Positions 27,546-36,982 of a DNA stretch of 64,000 bases are shown one piece after another. A program made the translations under genes and the position numbers. The DNA lies in assembly GCA_046262935.1 (NCBI GenBank), contig JBHELT010000020.1, forward strand, positions 4,638 through 68,637. Direction: 5' to 3'. The DNA comes from JBHELT01 sp046262935 (GTDB taxonomy: Bacteria; Actinomycetota; CADDZG01; JAHWKV01). The notes beneath the pieces are model-generated. The model made no database searches. It had not been told where the DNA came from and was given only the letters and a program-made list of their open reading frames with translations. The stretch's first letter is position 1; the number at the start of each line of letters is the position of its first letter.

Positions 27546-28774
27546 CTGATTCCCGCTCCGACCGTCCGGCTGAATGCGGCGTCGATCGGAGCGTCCGCTT
27601 GGAGTTCCACTAACTGGCATCCCAGGGCACCGGCTCTGTTCAAAGAAGCGGGATCCGATTCGTCGGTGAGAAGGTGAACGAACAAGATCGAGCCGCCCCG
27701 GTCCATCAGTAATTTCAGCATCCCCGCAGTTCGCTCATCGAGATGCGGGCTGACCAACACGTTGTGACTGTCGCGCCTTGGATCCACGAGCACTCTCTGG
27801 ATCGCTTCTGATAATGGCTTGTTAGACCGTTTCAACTTCGACATCTCATCCAGGAACGTCATCTGTTTGCGCGAACCACGCAATCCCTCGGCGATCCGAC
27901 CTGCTGAGGTCTCTAGCGTGACTGCGAAACCGTCCTTCAAGTGACGCACGCCAAGAGAGGCAGCCGCGCGCACGGCCGTCTCGAATGTGTCAGATGGATC
28001 CCCCTTGGTGTGCCATCTGGCGTCGTTGTCGATGATCAAGGTAACGCGGTCTGTGATCCCCTGCTCCGCTTCCCGCACAAGGTATCGCCCCGTTCTGGCA
28101 ACAGCTCGCCATACGATGCGCCTGGGGTCGTCACCGGGGACGTAGTCGCGCATGCCGTAGAACTCGAACCCGGTTGGCCACGGTTTCGAGATCGGGGGCC
28201 TGATGGGCGGATCCTCCCATTCCCGGCTGAGCACCCGGTCATGGACCCGCTGAGTTGTCGGGTGGACGATAACCTTCTCGGGCTCTTTCAGGACAAGCCG
28301 GCTGCGTGTAAGACCGAAAGGATCGCTCCAGATCGCGGTCATGGGGCCGACATCCAACCACCCCCGAAGCCGGGGTGTGAAGGCATAAGAGTGCTTGATC
28401 GAACCGTTCGCAGTCAAAGAGGGAACCAGTACCCTCACCTTGTTTCCAAGAAGCGGCGAGAGCTCCTCCTCGAAAACTATCGAACCCGTTCGCCGGGTGG
28501 AGGTGAACTCGATCTCTACGGCAACCGTCTGGCCTTCTCGAACCCTTGAAGGTAGTTGGGATCTTCTCGCCGTGATAGCCGGTTTCCGCTTTCCGACGAT
28601 GAACAGAACCACGAATAGTGTTGCCGCTCCGTAGACCATCAGGAACAACACCTTGCTTCCTATCAGCCTAGCGGCGATCCAGCCAACGAGGTCGATGGCA
28701 AGGAATGCAAGGCCACTTGGAGTTATGCCAGTTCTTCGTTCGATCGTCGCAACGATCCCGCGGCCCCTGTTCAC
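27542..28774 (-). CDS. DUF58 domain membrane protein (MoxR partner)
   Basis: The 410-residue product has two membrane helices near residues 20-62, an Ig-like segment, then the DUF58 signature FYGMRDYVPGDDPRRIVWRAVARTG at about residue 210, leading into a von Willebrand A-like fold (VTLIIDNDARWH). DUF58 proteins sit beside MoxR ATPases and are thought to act with them in assembly or maturation of surface complexes. GTG 28774 overlaps the stop of moxR (GTGA). Confidence 0.85.
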   Translation of the reverse strand: MNRGRGIVATIERRTGITPSGLAFLAIDLVGWIAARLIGSKVLFLMVYGAATLFVVLFIVGKRKPAITARRSQLPSRVREGQTVAVEIEFTSTRRTGSIVFEEELSPLLGNKVRVLVPSLTANGSIKHSYAFTPRLRGWLDVGPMTAIWSDPFGLTRSRLVLKEPEKVIVHPTTQRVHDRVLSREWEDPPIRPPISKPWPTGFEFYGMRDYVPGDDPRRIVWRAVARTGRYLVREAEQGITDRVTLIIDNDARWHTKGDPSDTFETAVRAAASLGVRHLKDGFAVTLETSAGRIAEGLRGSRKQMTFLDEMSKLKRSNKPLSEAIQRVLVDPRRDSHNVLVSPHLDERTAGMLKLLMDRGGSILFVHLLTDESDPASLNRAGALGCQLVELQADAPIDAAFSRTVGAGIR

Positions 28775-29757
28775 CCCGCTTGAGTCGCGATACCCATGGG
28801 CACCTTCACTCTCCTAAGCAAACCATCGATGACATTTTCGACTGTCTCGTCTCGCAGAACTGCATCGGGGGCGAGTATCAGCCGGTGCGCCATCACAGGA
28901 TGGACGAGGGCTTTCACGTCATCGGGCAGTACATCATCTCGGCCCTGCGAAGCGGCCAACACCCTCGATGCTCGCATCAACGACAATGATGCGCGGGTGC
29001 TTGCCCCGAGTTCCAACGACTTTTCCTCTCGAGTTGCATGCGTGATATCCACGATGTAAAGACGGATGGCCTCTGAAACGGTAACTCCTGTTGCCCAATC
29101 GATCATCTGCAGTACCTGCTCTGGTTCGATGACCGATCCAAGATCGAGGATCGCTTCCTTCTTGATATTGACGTTCAAGACTTCCGACTCGGAAGAGCGG
29201 TCTAGGTAACCGATCGACAGCTTGAACAGGAACCTGTCAAGTTGAGCCTCGGGCAATGGGAACGTACCGGACAGCTCAATAGGGTTCTGAGTCGCGAGCA
29301 CGATGAAAGGGTCGGGCAGTTGGTAAGTTGTCCCGTCTGCCGTGATGTTCTTCTCGCCCATCGCCTCAAGGAACGCCGACTGCGTCTTGGGTGTTGCCCT
29401 GTTTATCTCATCGGCCAAAAGTACATTCGCGAATATCGGACCGGGGCGAAAGATGAAGTCTCCAGACTTGCGGTCGAGAACAGGCGAACCAGTTACATCC
29501 GATGGAAGAAGGTCTGGGGTGCACTGGATGCGTGAGACCTTAGCGTTGATCGTCTGAGATATAGCCCGGGCCAGCATGGTTTTGCCGGTTCCAGGAACAT
29601 CCTCTAGAAGGACGTGGCCTTCAGCGAAGAGGGCGACAAGAGCATTGCGGATCACATGTGTCTTGCCCTTGATGACTTTCTCGATGTTGGCGAGCATGTC
29701 GTCGAAGGTTTTCTTGAATGCCAGCCTATCCATCTCTTCATGGCGACGTTTCGTCAT
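28771..29757 (-). CDS. MoxR-family AAA+ ATPase
   Basis: 328 residues. Walker A is VPGTGKTMLARA (about 53-64), followed by CTPDLLPSDVTG, the Walker B motif VLLADEINRATPKTQSAFLEAM, sensor ATQNPIE and LPEAQLDRF, all diagnostic of MoxR ATPases. The C-terminal lid reads GASTRASLSLMRASR. It probably drives a chaperone-like remodelling of proteins with the DUF58 and TgpA-like products encoded next. GGGAGAG stands just before ATG 29757, nine bases after the stop of the fusion transporter, the only non-overlapping junction in this operon. Confidence 0.9.
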   Translation of the reverse strand: MTKRRHEEMDRLAFKKTFDDMLANIEKVIKGKTHVIRNALVALFAEGHVLLEDVPGTGKTMLARAISQTINAKVSRIQCTPDLLPSDVTGSPVLDRKSGDFIFRPGPIFANVLLADEINRATPKTQSAFLEAMGEKNITADGTTYQLPDPFIVLATQNPIELSGTFPLPEAQLDRFLFKLSIGYLDRSSESEVLNVNIKKEAILDLGSVIEPEQVLQMIDWATGVTVSEAIRLYIVDITHATREEKSLELGASTRASLSLMRASRVLAASQGRDDVLPDDVKALVHPVMAHRLILAPDAVLRDETVENVIDGLLRRVKVPMGIATQAG

Positions 29758-29766
29758 TTCTCTCCC

Positions 29767-32700
29767 TTACCGTTTCATAGAAGGAACACCGGCTGGCTCG
29801 CCGGATCTCGTGATCACGCTCATGCTGGTTCCCATGTAACTGCTGACAACTTGAGGGTCATTTACAACGTCGTTGGGCAGGCCCTGCGCAACTACACGAC
29901 CAAGCACCATGGCAACCAGTCTGTGCGAAAGGGAGGTCACCAAAGGGATGTCGTGCTCGATGATCAAGATCCCACAACCGGTCTGCCTCACTAACCGCCT
30001 GAGCACGGGCCCTAGCTGTTCGGTTTCAGCCTGAGCCAAGCCAGAGGATGGCTCATCGAGCAAGAGTACTTTGGGAGCCGACGCCATGATGCAAGCGATA
30101 TCCACGATCCTTCTGGTTGCAGTTGAAAGCTCTCCTACGAACTTATTCTGATAAGCGTCGAGCCCCAAGATCTTGATCAGATCATCGACCTTGCGGTACG
30201 TACGCCTCTCTGCACGTCTTACCGACGGACTCCAAAACGCGCTTGCAAGCATCGACTCTTTATCCAGTTCCTGTTCGAACGCGACCGCGATGGCCTCGCG
30301 CGCCGTCATCGAGGGGAAAAGCTTTGCGCTTTGGAATGATCTACCCAGACCGACGCGGGCCCTTGCGTCCGGGCTGAGGCGTGTAACGTCATTGCCTTCA
30401 ACCAACACCATCCCCGAAGATGCCTGCGCCACTCCGCTGATCGCATCGAACAGCGTCGTCTTTCCGGCTCCGTTCGGCCCGATGATGCCTACGATCTCGC
30501 CCTGCGCAAGCGAGATAGACACATCCGTAACGGCAGCGATGCCCCCATAAGAAACGCTCAGGTCCGACACTTCCAACGAAAGAACCGACGTCTCAGCACT
30601 CGCGCGAGCAGATGCACGCTCCGAACTGCCGGGCCCCCCGGCCGCACCTGATAGGAATACCGAACGCATCACATCGGGCCGCTGAAGGAGCTCGGCGGTT
30701 CCTCCCACGAATCGCACTTCTCCTTTCTCCATGAAGACCGCGCGCTCTGCGATGGTTAGGGCAACATTCCCCGATTGTTCAACGACGATGATGGTGGTTC
30801 CCAGCTTGCGAATCTCACGCAAGATTTCCAACAGACGCGCTACTACCGATGGCGCAAGACCAAGGGTAAGCTCATCGATCATGAGCAGCCTGGGTCGCAT
30901 CAGGAAGGATTGACCCAGGGCAAGCATCTGCTGTTCGCCCCCGGAAAGACTTCCGGCCTGTTGGTCCATCCTCTCGCGAAGTACAGGGAAGTATTCGAGC
31001 ACTCTGTAGATGCGGTCGCCAAGTGGCTGTTCGCTCTCCTTCAGCCATCCTGCGGCACGCAGATTCTCGGCAACCGTCAGACTTGGGAATATCGCTCTTC
31101 CGCCGGGAAGCATGACCACTCCGTCGGATGCGTTCTTGTATGCGGGGGCGTGAGTTATGTCGCGCCCGCCCAGGAAGATTGCTCCGTTGGAGGCTTCTTG
31201 GATGCCCGCTATCGCCCTTAGCAATGTCGACTTTCCGGCACCGTTTGTTCCTAGCAACGCGACGATCTCGCCTTCCTCGACATCGAGGTCGACACCGAAA
31301 AGGACCTGCACGCCATCGTAATGAACATCGACTCCTCGGCACACGATCATCTTGGCTGAGCCGGAAAGCTTCGCCTTGCGGGACTCCTCGTCTGCAACAG
31401 CCGCCAGTCTCGCCGCGTTGATGTCTCGTTCAACACCGGATCCGGATGTGCCGAGGATGACTGCGGCCACCAGATACAGGGGGCTGAAGATCAAGAGCGC
31501 CGGCCTTATCCCCAGGTGGTTGGCTAATGTTCCCAATATCGCGATCAGAGCCATCCCCAATAACTGCCACGGCGCGATGGTTTGCATGCCGAGCCCGCGG
31601 ATGCGAGCGGGGACCGTGAGCGACACGAGGGTGAACAATGCCGGTGCGAACAAAGCACTCGTGAACGTGACCGGAATGGTGATGATCACCGAAACTATGT
31701 AGTTTGGCGAGATAGCGAGTCCAACGACTGCCAGCGATTGGACCACGAGAAGAAGACCCATGATGCTCATGAATAGCCCCGGCCTCTCAGACAGGATGCG
31801 ATCCGATACCGGGCCCGACAAGATCAATCCGATCAAACCAACCAAGCCCCCGAAAGCGACTATGGTGCCGCGCGTTTTTACGTCGAGGCCAAACACCTCC
31901 GCGTAATAAACGCCAAGCAGAAGCAACGTTCCAGCTCCGGCGGCGTGCAGGAAGGGTGTTGCGTACCAAAGCCTCCTTATCGTCGTGATGCTTCTTGCAG
32001 CTCGCCAAGCTTCAGCCCATCCAACGGGTGGCTGTTCATCGCTGGCTTCTTCTGCCGAAAGGCCTTGCTCGATCTTGTCTTGAAACCCCCGTGCAGGTTC
32101 CTTGATCAGGAAGGTGCCGAGGGAAACGATCGTGGCGATGGCGCCGAACAGGATGACAGTCGCCCTCCACCCGTAGGCTTGTCCTACGAACCCAGCAAGG
32201 AAGGCCCCACTGATGGCGCCCAACTGCCCTGCCACCCCAAGGAATGCGAACACACGAGAGCGTGTGCGCGATGGGTAGATATCGGTAAGAAGCGGGAAGC
32301 CCGCCGGCTGCGAGACGGAACCACCCAAACCCATACCGATCCTGCTCATCACCAGCTGGGGAATACCCCCGGCGATCCCCATACCGATCGTTGAAGCATT
32401 AGCAACCACTGCACCGATCCGAAGCATCCATACGCGCTTCAGGCGATCCGCCAGATATCCCATCAAAGGAGAGACCACCAGGGTGATGGTTCCAAGCACC
32501 GTCGCTAAGGTGAACAGAAACCCCAGATCGAAGGCGAAATCCGCGCGCATCTCCGGAAGAAGGATGCCGAGCGCTTGCATGTCCCAGCCGACAACCAAAG
32601 CTGAGAGCGCCATCACGAACAACGGGATACGAGGAGCCCCGCCCGTTATGTCCCGCGGATCGAGATCCTTCAAGCGATCTCTCACCTGCGTCCTCGTCCA

Positions 32701-32844
32701 GCGTTTTCCCGCCGGCTGGGGTGCGACTGACCGCATGTTTATGTGGCGTTCCTCGGTTGCGGCCGTGGTTTCTCGCTGCGTCGGAACCATAGCGCGCGGC
32801 TCGATGGTCGTTCGATCCTCGTGGGAGCCGGTTGGCTCAGCCAA
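29767..32844 (-). CDS. MFS permease fused to two Liv-type ABC ATPases (LivF-like then LivG-like)
   Basis: About 1,025 residues. Residues about 70-480 are a 12-helix major-facilitator domain with the loop GYLADRLKRVWMLR. Two ABC domains follow. The first (about 505-750) has GTNGAGKST, the signature LSGGEQQM and Walker B LLMIDEL, and looks like LivF. The second (about 770-1010) has GPNGAGKTT, Walker B LLLDEPSSG, and in place of LSGGQ the altered LSTATRR; its overall order is LivG-like. TTG 32844 is chosen because GAGGAG lies seven bases before it and it overlaps the LivHM stop; ATG 32859 is an alternative. It should energise the LivH-LivM fusion encoded upstream, while the MFS part may be a second route for the same substrate. 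Confidence 0.85.
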   Translation of the reverse strand: MAEPTGSHEDRTTIEPRAMVPTQRETTAATEERHINMRSVAPQPAGKRWTRTQVRDRLKDLDPRDITGGAPRIPLFVMALSALVVGWDMQALGILLPEMRADFAFDLGFLFTLATVLGTITLVVSPLMGYLADRLKRVWMLRIGAVVANASTIGMGIAGGIPQLVMSRIGMGLGGSVSQPAGFPLLTDIYPSRTRSRVFAFLGVAGQLGAISGAFLAGFVGQAYGWRATVILFGAIATIVSLGTFLIKEPARGFQDKIEQGLSAEEASDEQPPVGWAEAWRAARSITTIRRLWYATPFLHAAGAGTLLLLGVYYAEVFGLDVKTRGTIVAFGGLVGLIGLILSGPVSDRILSERPGLFMSIMGLLLVVQSLAVVGLAISPNYIVSVIITIPVTFTSALFAPALFTLVSLTVPARIRGLGMQTIAPWQLLGMALIAILGTLANHLGIRPALLIFSPLYLVAAVILGTSGSGVERDINAARLAAVADEESRKAKLSGSAKMIVCRGVDVHYDGVQVLFGVDLDVEEGEIVALLGTNGAGKSTLLRAIAGIQEASNGAIFLGGRDITHAPAYKNASDGVVMLPGGRAIFPSLTVAENLRAAGWLKESEQPLGDRIYRVLEYFPVLRERMDQQAGSLSGGEQQMLALGQSFLMRPRLLMIDELTLGLAPSVVARLLEILREIRKLGTTIIVVEQSGNVALTIAERAVFMEKGEVRFVGGTAELLQRPDVMRSVFLSGAAGGPGSSERASARASAETSVLSLEVSDLSVSYGGIAAVTDVSISLAQGEIVGIIGPNGAGKTTLFDAISGVAQASSGMVLVEGNDVTRLSPDARARVGLGRSFQSAKLFPSMTAREAIAVAFEQELDKESMLASAFWSPSVRRAERRTYRKVDDLIKILGLDAYQNKFVGELSTATRRIVDIACIMASAPKVLLLDEPSSGLAQAETEQLGPVLRRLVRQTGCGILIIEHDIPLVTSLSHRLVAMVLGRVVAQGLPNDVVNDPQVVSSYMGTSMSVITRSGEPAGVPSMKR

Positions 32845-35122
32845 CGAAACTCTCCTCATCCGATAACGGCGCCTGCAATGTCCATTCCTCGCGAGCCCGA
32901 GTCTTCTTGCGACGCGCGAGGGCCCACTGGCCGGAGATCTTGTAGCGCGACGGCACAAAGACTGTTCCGCCTCCAGGTCTGGTTTTCGCAGTCAAGCGCG
33001 CCTTCACTGCTGTCCCCTTGGCCGAATCCTCTATCAAGCTGGGCACATGGATGCCGCGCCTTATGGCTATGCGTTTGAAGATCGAATCGCGTAAAGCGAA
33101 GACCCCTTCGGCGATGCCGCCTGGGAAAAGGAGCAGCAGCGCCACGACCCCCCCACCCGTCGCAAAGAAACGGATCGCAGGACTAGATGAAAGCAGGTTG
33201 AGTGCCCCGATGTAGGTGGCTCCGAGCAAGGCACCAGCGATGGAACCCAGGCCTCCGATCACCGTCATCAAAAATATCAGTACGCTAACTTCGGGGCTGA
33301 AGTCTGGCGGCTTCAAACCGAATTCTTGATAAGCGAACAAGCTGCCGGCAACAGCTGCGATGAAACCTGCCATCGCGAACGCACCGAGTCTGGCCTTCAA
33401 CAAGTCGATCCCGAAAGACTGCGCGGCGAGATCATTATCACGAGAGGCGATAAGAGCGCGCCCGATCCGACTGTTTCGAAGACCGGCAACCGAGACCGTA
33501 ACGAGTACGAGGATCCCGAGACTCAGATAATAAAAGGCTCTTTGATCATTGAAGTCGATACCGAGGATCAAGGGACGCTTGATGGTCTCTGGTAGGAACT
33601 TGCCCAAGTACTGTGGAGAAAGCAGGATCGAAGCAGTCGCAAGAGATGCCGCCAGCGTTGTTATCGCAAGATGCATCCCTCGCAACTTCAGGGCAGGCAA
33701 CCCAACCGCGATCGCGACCACGGCCCCGGCCATCCCACCAATCAGGAGATCCAAGGGCATAGGCAGGTGCGCTTTTCCCGCTAGCATCGTGGCCACAAAA
33801 CCACCTATCCCCGCCAGAGCGAACTGGCCAAGACTCATCTGTCCGGCCCAGCCGCTAAGGATGAGCAGCGACAATCCGATCATGGCGTAAACCATCATCG
33901 TGGTGAATACGTTCACGCCTCTAGCCGCCACGACCCAGGGAAGCAACACCGCCGCGATGGCGATAGCGGATGCGATCGCTCTGCGCATACTTCTAACCGA
34001 GGGAACTTCCCTCAATTCATTGGGCACTGGCCTGGCCTGCGAACTCATGCGCCATGAACCCGACGTTTCTTGGTCCACTCGCGAAGACCGGTAGCGCTGA
34101 AGCATCAGCACACCAAGGATGACCAAGAATAAGACGCCATCTACCACTCCAGAACCGAAGCTCGAAAGGATCTTCTGATCGAGTACACCGATGGCGAAGG
34201 CGGCCCCAACCGTTACGGGCAGAGAAGTCATGCTGGCGATAACAGCAACGGCCAGAACCCTGACCAGAAGCGCTACATTCAGTGAGGCCGTGCCGGTGCC
34301 TGCGGAACCCATGGCTGGAATGACACCCGAGATGGCGGCAAGCGCTCCCGCGATAAGCCAAACCCGAAGTGTGAGGCCGTCGGGATTCATCCCGAGAGTA
34401 GCTGCTCTCATCGGGTTGTCTGAAACCGACCTTATGGCTACCCCGTTCCTCGAATAACGAAGGTAGGCGAACACACCGCCGATCGCCACGATCCCTACGG
34501 CAACGATCAGGATGTCGGCTATGTGGAAGATCTGCGGGTACCACTTGATGGAAACATCAAAAGCTGGACGAGCGGCTTGTCCGATGGGCAGGTTGTTCAG
34601 CCTTCTTTGTTCGGAATCTGCGAAGAGTCCCGGCAAGCCGAGTTGAACTGAGGCAAGCAATTGCGCGAGACCGATCGTTACGAAGGTTGCTATCAATCTT
34701 GGTGCATCGTTGAAGCGCTTGATCACAAAGGAATAAATGACAGCCGACAACACGACGGCCACAAGGATCGCGAAGACGAAGGACATCCAATAGTTCACTG
34801 CGACCACGCCCCGGGTCGCGTGTCTCATGCATGGCGGACAAAGCCGTCGCGTGACAACCAAGAACGTTCTTTGCTGAACGAGTAGCCGGAAAAGGACTCC
34901 CGACAAGATCGCCAACTGCACCTGAGCGAAATTGATGATGCGATTGGTGCGATGAACGAGAACCAATGCAGCCGCCTGTAGGGCCAGGGTTGCCCCCGCA
35001 ACGATCCCAACACCGTAGATCCCGCCGGCGGCCGGTTTGCCGATGAAGATCGATGCTACGACGACCAGCCCGAGTGCGACCAGGTCCGACCTATCTCTGA
35101 TCTTGGCAAACCGGCTATTCAC
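32837..35122 (-). CDS. Fused LivH-LivM branched-chain-amino-acid-type ABC permease
   Basis: 761 residues. The N-terminal half (about 25-345) is LivH-like, with LVLVHRTNRIINFAQVQ and ATLGMNPDGLTLRVWLIAGALAAISG. The C-terminal half (about 375-700) is LivM-like, with YAMIGLSLLILSGWAGQMSLGQFA, the coupling GRALIASRDNDLAAQSFGID and VIGGLGSIAGALLGA. The tail is long and basic. It would form the membrane channel of an importer for amino acids or, given the neighbours, sugar-derived or carboxylate compounds. GTG 35122 starts only 53 bases from the divergent gntR gene, so this is the first gene of the ten-gene minus-strand operon. Confidence 0.85.
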   Translation of the reverse strand: MNSRFAKIRDRSDLVALGLVVVASIFIGKPAAGGIYGVGIVAGATLALQAAALVLVHRTNRIINFAQVQLAILSGVLFRLLVQQRTFLVVTRRLCPPCMRHATRGVVAVNYWMSFVFAILVAVVLSAVIYSFVIKRFNDAPRLIATFVTIGLAQLLASVQLGLPGLFADSEQRRLNNLPIGQAARPAFDVSIKWYPQIFHIADILIVAVGIVAIGGVFAYLRYSRNGVAIRSVSDNPMRAATLGMNPDGLTLRVWLIAGALAAISGVIPAMGSAGTGTASLNVALLVRVLAVAVIASMTSLPVTVGAAFAIGVLDQKILSSFGSGVVDGVLFLVILGVLMLQRYRSSRVDQETSGSWRMSSQARPVPNELREVPSVRSMRRAIASAIAIAAVLLPWVVAARGVNVFTTMMVYAMIGLSLLILSGWAGQMSLGQFALAGIGGFVATMLAGKAHLPMPLDLLIGGMAGAVVAIAVGLPALKLRGMHLAITTLAASLATASILLSPQYLGKFLPETIKRPLILGIDFNDQRAFYYLSLGILVLVTVSVAGLRNSRIGRALIASRDNDLAAQSFGIDLLKARLGAFAMAGFIAAVAGSLFAYQEFGLKPPDFSPEVSVLIFLMTVIGGLGSIAGALLGATYIGALNLLSSSPAIRFFATGGGVVALLLLFPGGIAEGVFALRDSIFKRIAIRRGIHVPSLIEDSAKGTAVKARLTAKTRPGGGTVFVPSRYKISGQWALARRKKTRAREEWTLQAPLSDEESFVG

Positions 35123-35129
35123 GGGAACA

Positions 35130-35149
35130 TATAATGACAGGCGTACAAG
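35130..35149. promoter_or_regulatory. Divergent promoter with candidate GntR half-site
   Basis: A perfect TATAAT (35130-35135) faces the gntR operon, with a start point expected near 35142. CGTACAAG (35142-35149) lies exactly there and recurs inverted inside a palindrome at 43428-43439. On the other strand TTATAT lies just before the GTG of the LivHM gene, so both operons share this short region. No good -35 was found at 17 bases. Confidence 0.4.
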
Positions 35150-35175
35150 CCCTTTGCTGGCTCAAAGTGAGGACC

Positions 35176-35952
35176 ATGGACAGCGACCTCGAGCTCGACG
35201 CCTCGATCGAAGGTATCAGACGTACTGCACCCCTTCCTTATTACGCGCAGCTTGCTCAGATCCTGAGGTCTCAGATCTCAGGCGGGCGCTGGAAGGCGGG
35301 TGACCTGCTTCCATCGGAATCCGAACTCTGTGTCATGTACGAACTTTCGCGCACTGCGGTCCGTCAAGCACTAGACGAGTTGGTCGCGGAGGGCCTTGTT
35401 CAGAAAGAGAAAGGCCGGGGCACCTTCGTCGCCAAGCCGCCGATGTCTGAGTTCATGATCCAAGAGGTAACGGGGCTTTACGACGAGATGCGCAAGAAAG
35501 GCCAAAGAGTGACGACCGAGCTGTTGTCTCAGACTTTGGTAAGCACACCACCCGAAGCGAGAAACGCATTCGGTCAGGCAGTTGGGGCAAAGAGCATCTT
35601 GATCCACCGCATAAGAAGGATCGAAGGCGATCCCGTCGTCGAAGTGCATACCTATCTGCCATATCCGCGATTCTCCAGACTCCTCGACGTTGAACTCACT
35701 CAGCACAGCCTTTATAGAACCCTTGCTTCCGACTTCGATGTCGAGCCTAGGGGTGGCCGCAAGAAGATAAGGGCCACCGTTGCCAATCGAGAACTCGCCG
35801 ACCACCTTGGGATCGATATCGGTTCACCGATGCTTCGGGTTGAAGCGATCAACTTCGATAAACGTGGCAACCCGTTCGAATACTTCGTTGCGTGGTATCG
35901 GGGCGACCACACTTCATTCGAAGTTACAGCGGAGGATCTGAGTGATAGGTGA
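35176..35952 (+). CDS. GntR-family regulator, HutC/UTRA subfamily
   Basis: 258 residues from ATG 35176. The N-terminal winged helix reads PLPYYAQLAQILRSQI, LLPSESELCVMYELSRTAVRQALDELVAEGLV and KGRGTFVA, the complete GntR helix-turn-helix signature. The UTRA effector domain follows, with HRIRRIEGDPVVEVHTYLP and SPMLRVEAINFDKRGNPFEYF. Such regulators normally repress a neighbouring catabolic operon until a sugar phosphate or similar effector binds. It overlaps the next gene and stands back to back with the transporter operon, so it probably controls both. Confidence 0.9.
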   Translation: MDSDLELDASIEGIRRTAPLPYYAQLAQILRSQISGGRWKAGDLLPSESELCVMYELSRTAVRQALDELVAEGLVQKEKGRGTFVAKPPMSEFMIQEVTGLYDEMRKKGQRVTTELLSQTLVSTPPEARNAFGQAVGAKSILIHRIRRIEGDPVVEVHTYLPYPRFSRLLDVELTQHSLYRTLASDFDVEPRGGRKKIRATVANRELADHLGIDIGSPMLRVEAINFDKRGNPFEYFVAWYRGDHTSFEVTAEDLSDR

Positions 35953-36982
35953 ACCCTGGCCTGAGGCCGACGCGCTATTCCATCGAGATCCGCGTTTCCT
36001 GGGAAGCGACGATGCTTATTCGGTTCCCCTCGGCGATGACCGAACCCTTTGGTTGTTCGGTGACACCTTCGTTGGCGATGGACAACAGATGGACCGAAGG
36101 AAGAGTCATTTCATACGCAACTCGATCGGTATCCAAACCGGCCCTGATCCATCGAACGCAAACGTCGACTTCTTCTGGCGAAACGACCCTTCGCCCGATT
36201 CGTTCTTCACGACCAAGCAGGGTGAATGGTTATGGCCATTGCATGGCGCAAGGATCGCCGACACATTGCTGCTGTTCTTCATGCAGGTTAGAGGCCCTCA
36301 CGGGGGTGTTGAAGAAGGATCTGATCCCATCGACGATTGGCGCGATGAGGGTGCTTTGAGTTTCTTCGATGTTTACGATTGGGAAGCATTCGTCATAGCT
36401 AACCCCGACGATCCCCCAAGTAAATGGGATATCCAACAAGCGAAGCGACCGAAGAACCCAAGAGGCCTTGTGGCTGGCGCAACACTTTTGCCTGCCGAGG
36501 ACCACCTTCTCGGATATGCATGGAAAGGGGAGGACCTTTTTCTCTCCAGGTGGGTAGCTTCAGAAGCGGCTTCGGGTGATCTTCGAAAGACCGAATGGTG
36601 GACACCAGGCGGATGGACTCTCGACTCCAACGATGCCTCACCGATCGCCGACGAGGCGAAGACGGAGTTCACCGTTCATCGAGATCCAGCAAAAGGCAAA
36701 CTCTGCATGGTGCAGATGCGAGCGCTGATAGGTGCCCACATAACCGTGCGTTGGGCCGATGAACCGCACGGTCCGTGGTCTGAGCTCGAGAAGATCTACG
36801 AACCCGCCGAGGCTGAGATGCCTGGCGTTATGACCTACGCCGCTAAGGCCCACCCACAGCTCACAGGGGCCGATCTTGTGCTCACCTATGCATCGAATGG
36901 CTCCGACGCAGACTCGACGCTCGACAACCTCGACATCTATTTCCCGCGATTCGTCAAAGTATCCTTCGAGGAAAGTACGTGA
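35942..36982 (+). CDS. DUF4185-family protein, cytosolic form
   Basis: 346 residues from a GTG inside the last codons of gntR. LWLFGDTFVGDG near residue 35, HFIRNSIGIQTG, LLGYAWKG and the C-terminal YAAKAHPQL...LVLTYASNGSD...YFPRFVKV are the recurring elements of the DUF4185 propeller-like family, which is related in fold to glycan-active five-bladed propellers. No signal peptide is visible. Its place before a glycosidase suggests action on a glycan or glycoside, but no catalytic residues can be named. A secreted relative is encoded at 45275-46339. Confidence 0.75.
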   Translation: MIGEPWPEADALFHRDPRFLGSDDAYSVPLGDDRTLWLFGDTFVGDGQQMDRRKSHFIRNSIGIQTGPDPSNANVDFFWRNDPSPDSFFTTKQGEWLWPLHGARIADTLLLFFMQVRGPHGGVEEGSDPIDDWRDEGALSFFDVYDWEAFVIANPDDPPSKWDIQQAKRPKNPRGLVAGATLLPAEDHLLGYAWKGEDLFLSRWVASEAASGDLRKTEWWTPGGWTLDSNDASPIADEAKTEFTVHRDPAKGKLCMVQMRALIGAHITVRWADEPHGPWSELEKIYEPAEAEMPGVMTYAAKAHPQLTGADLVLTYASNGSDADSTLDNLDIYFPRFVKVSFEEST

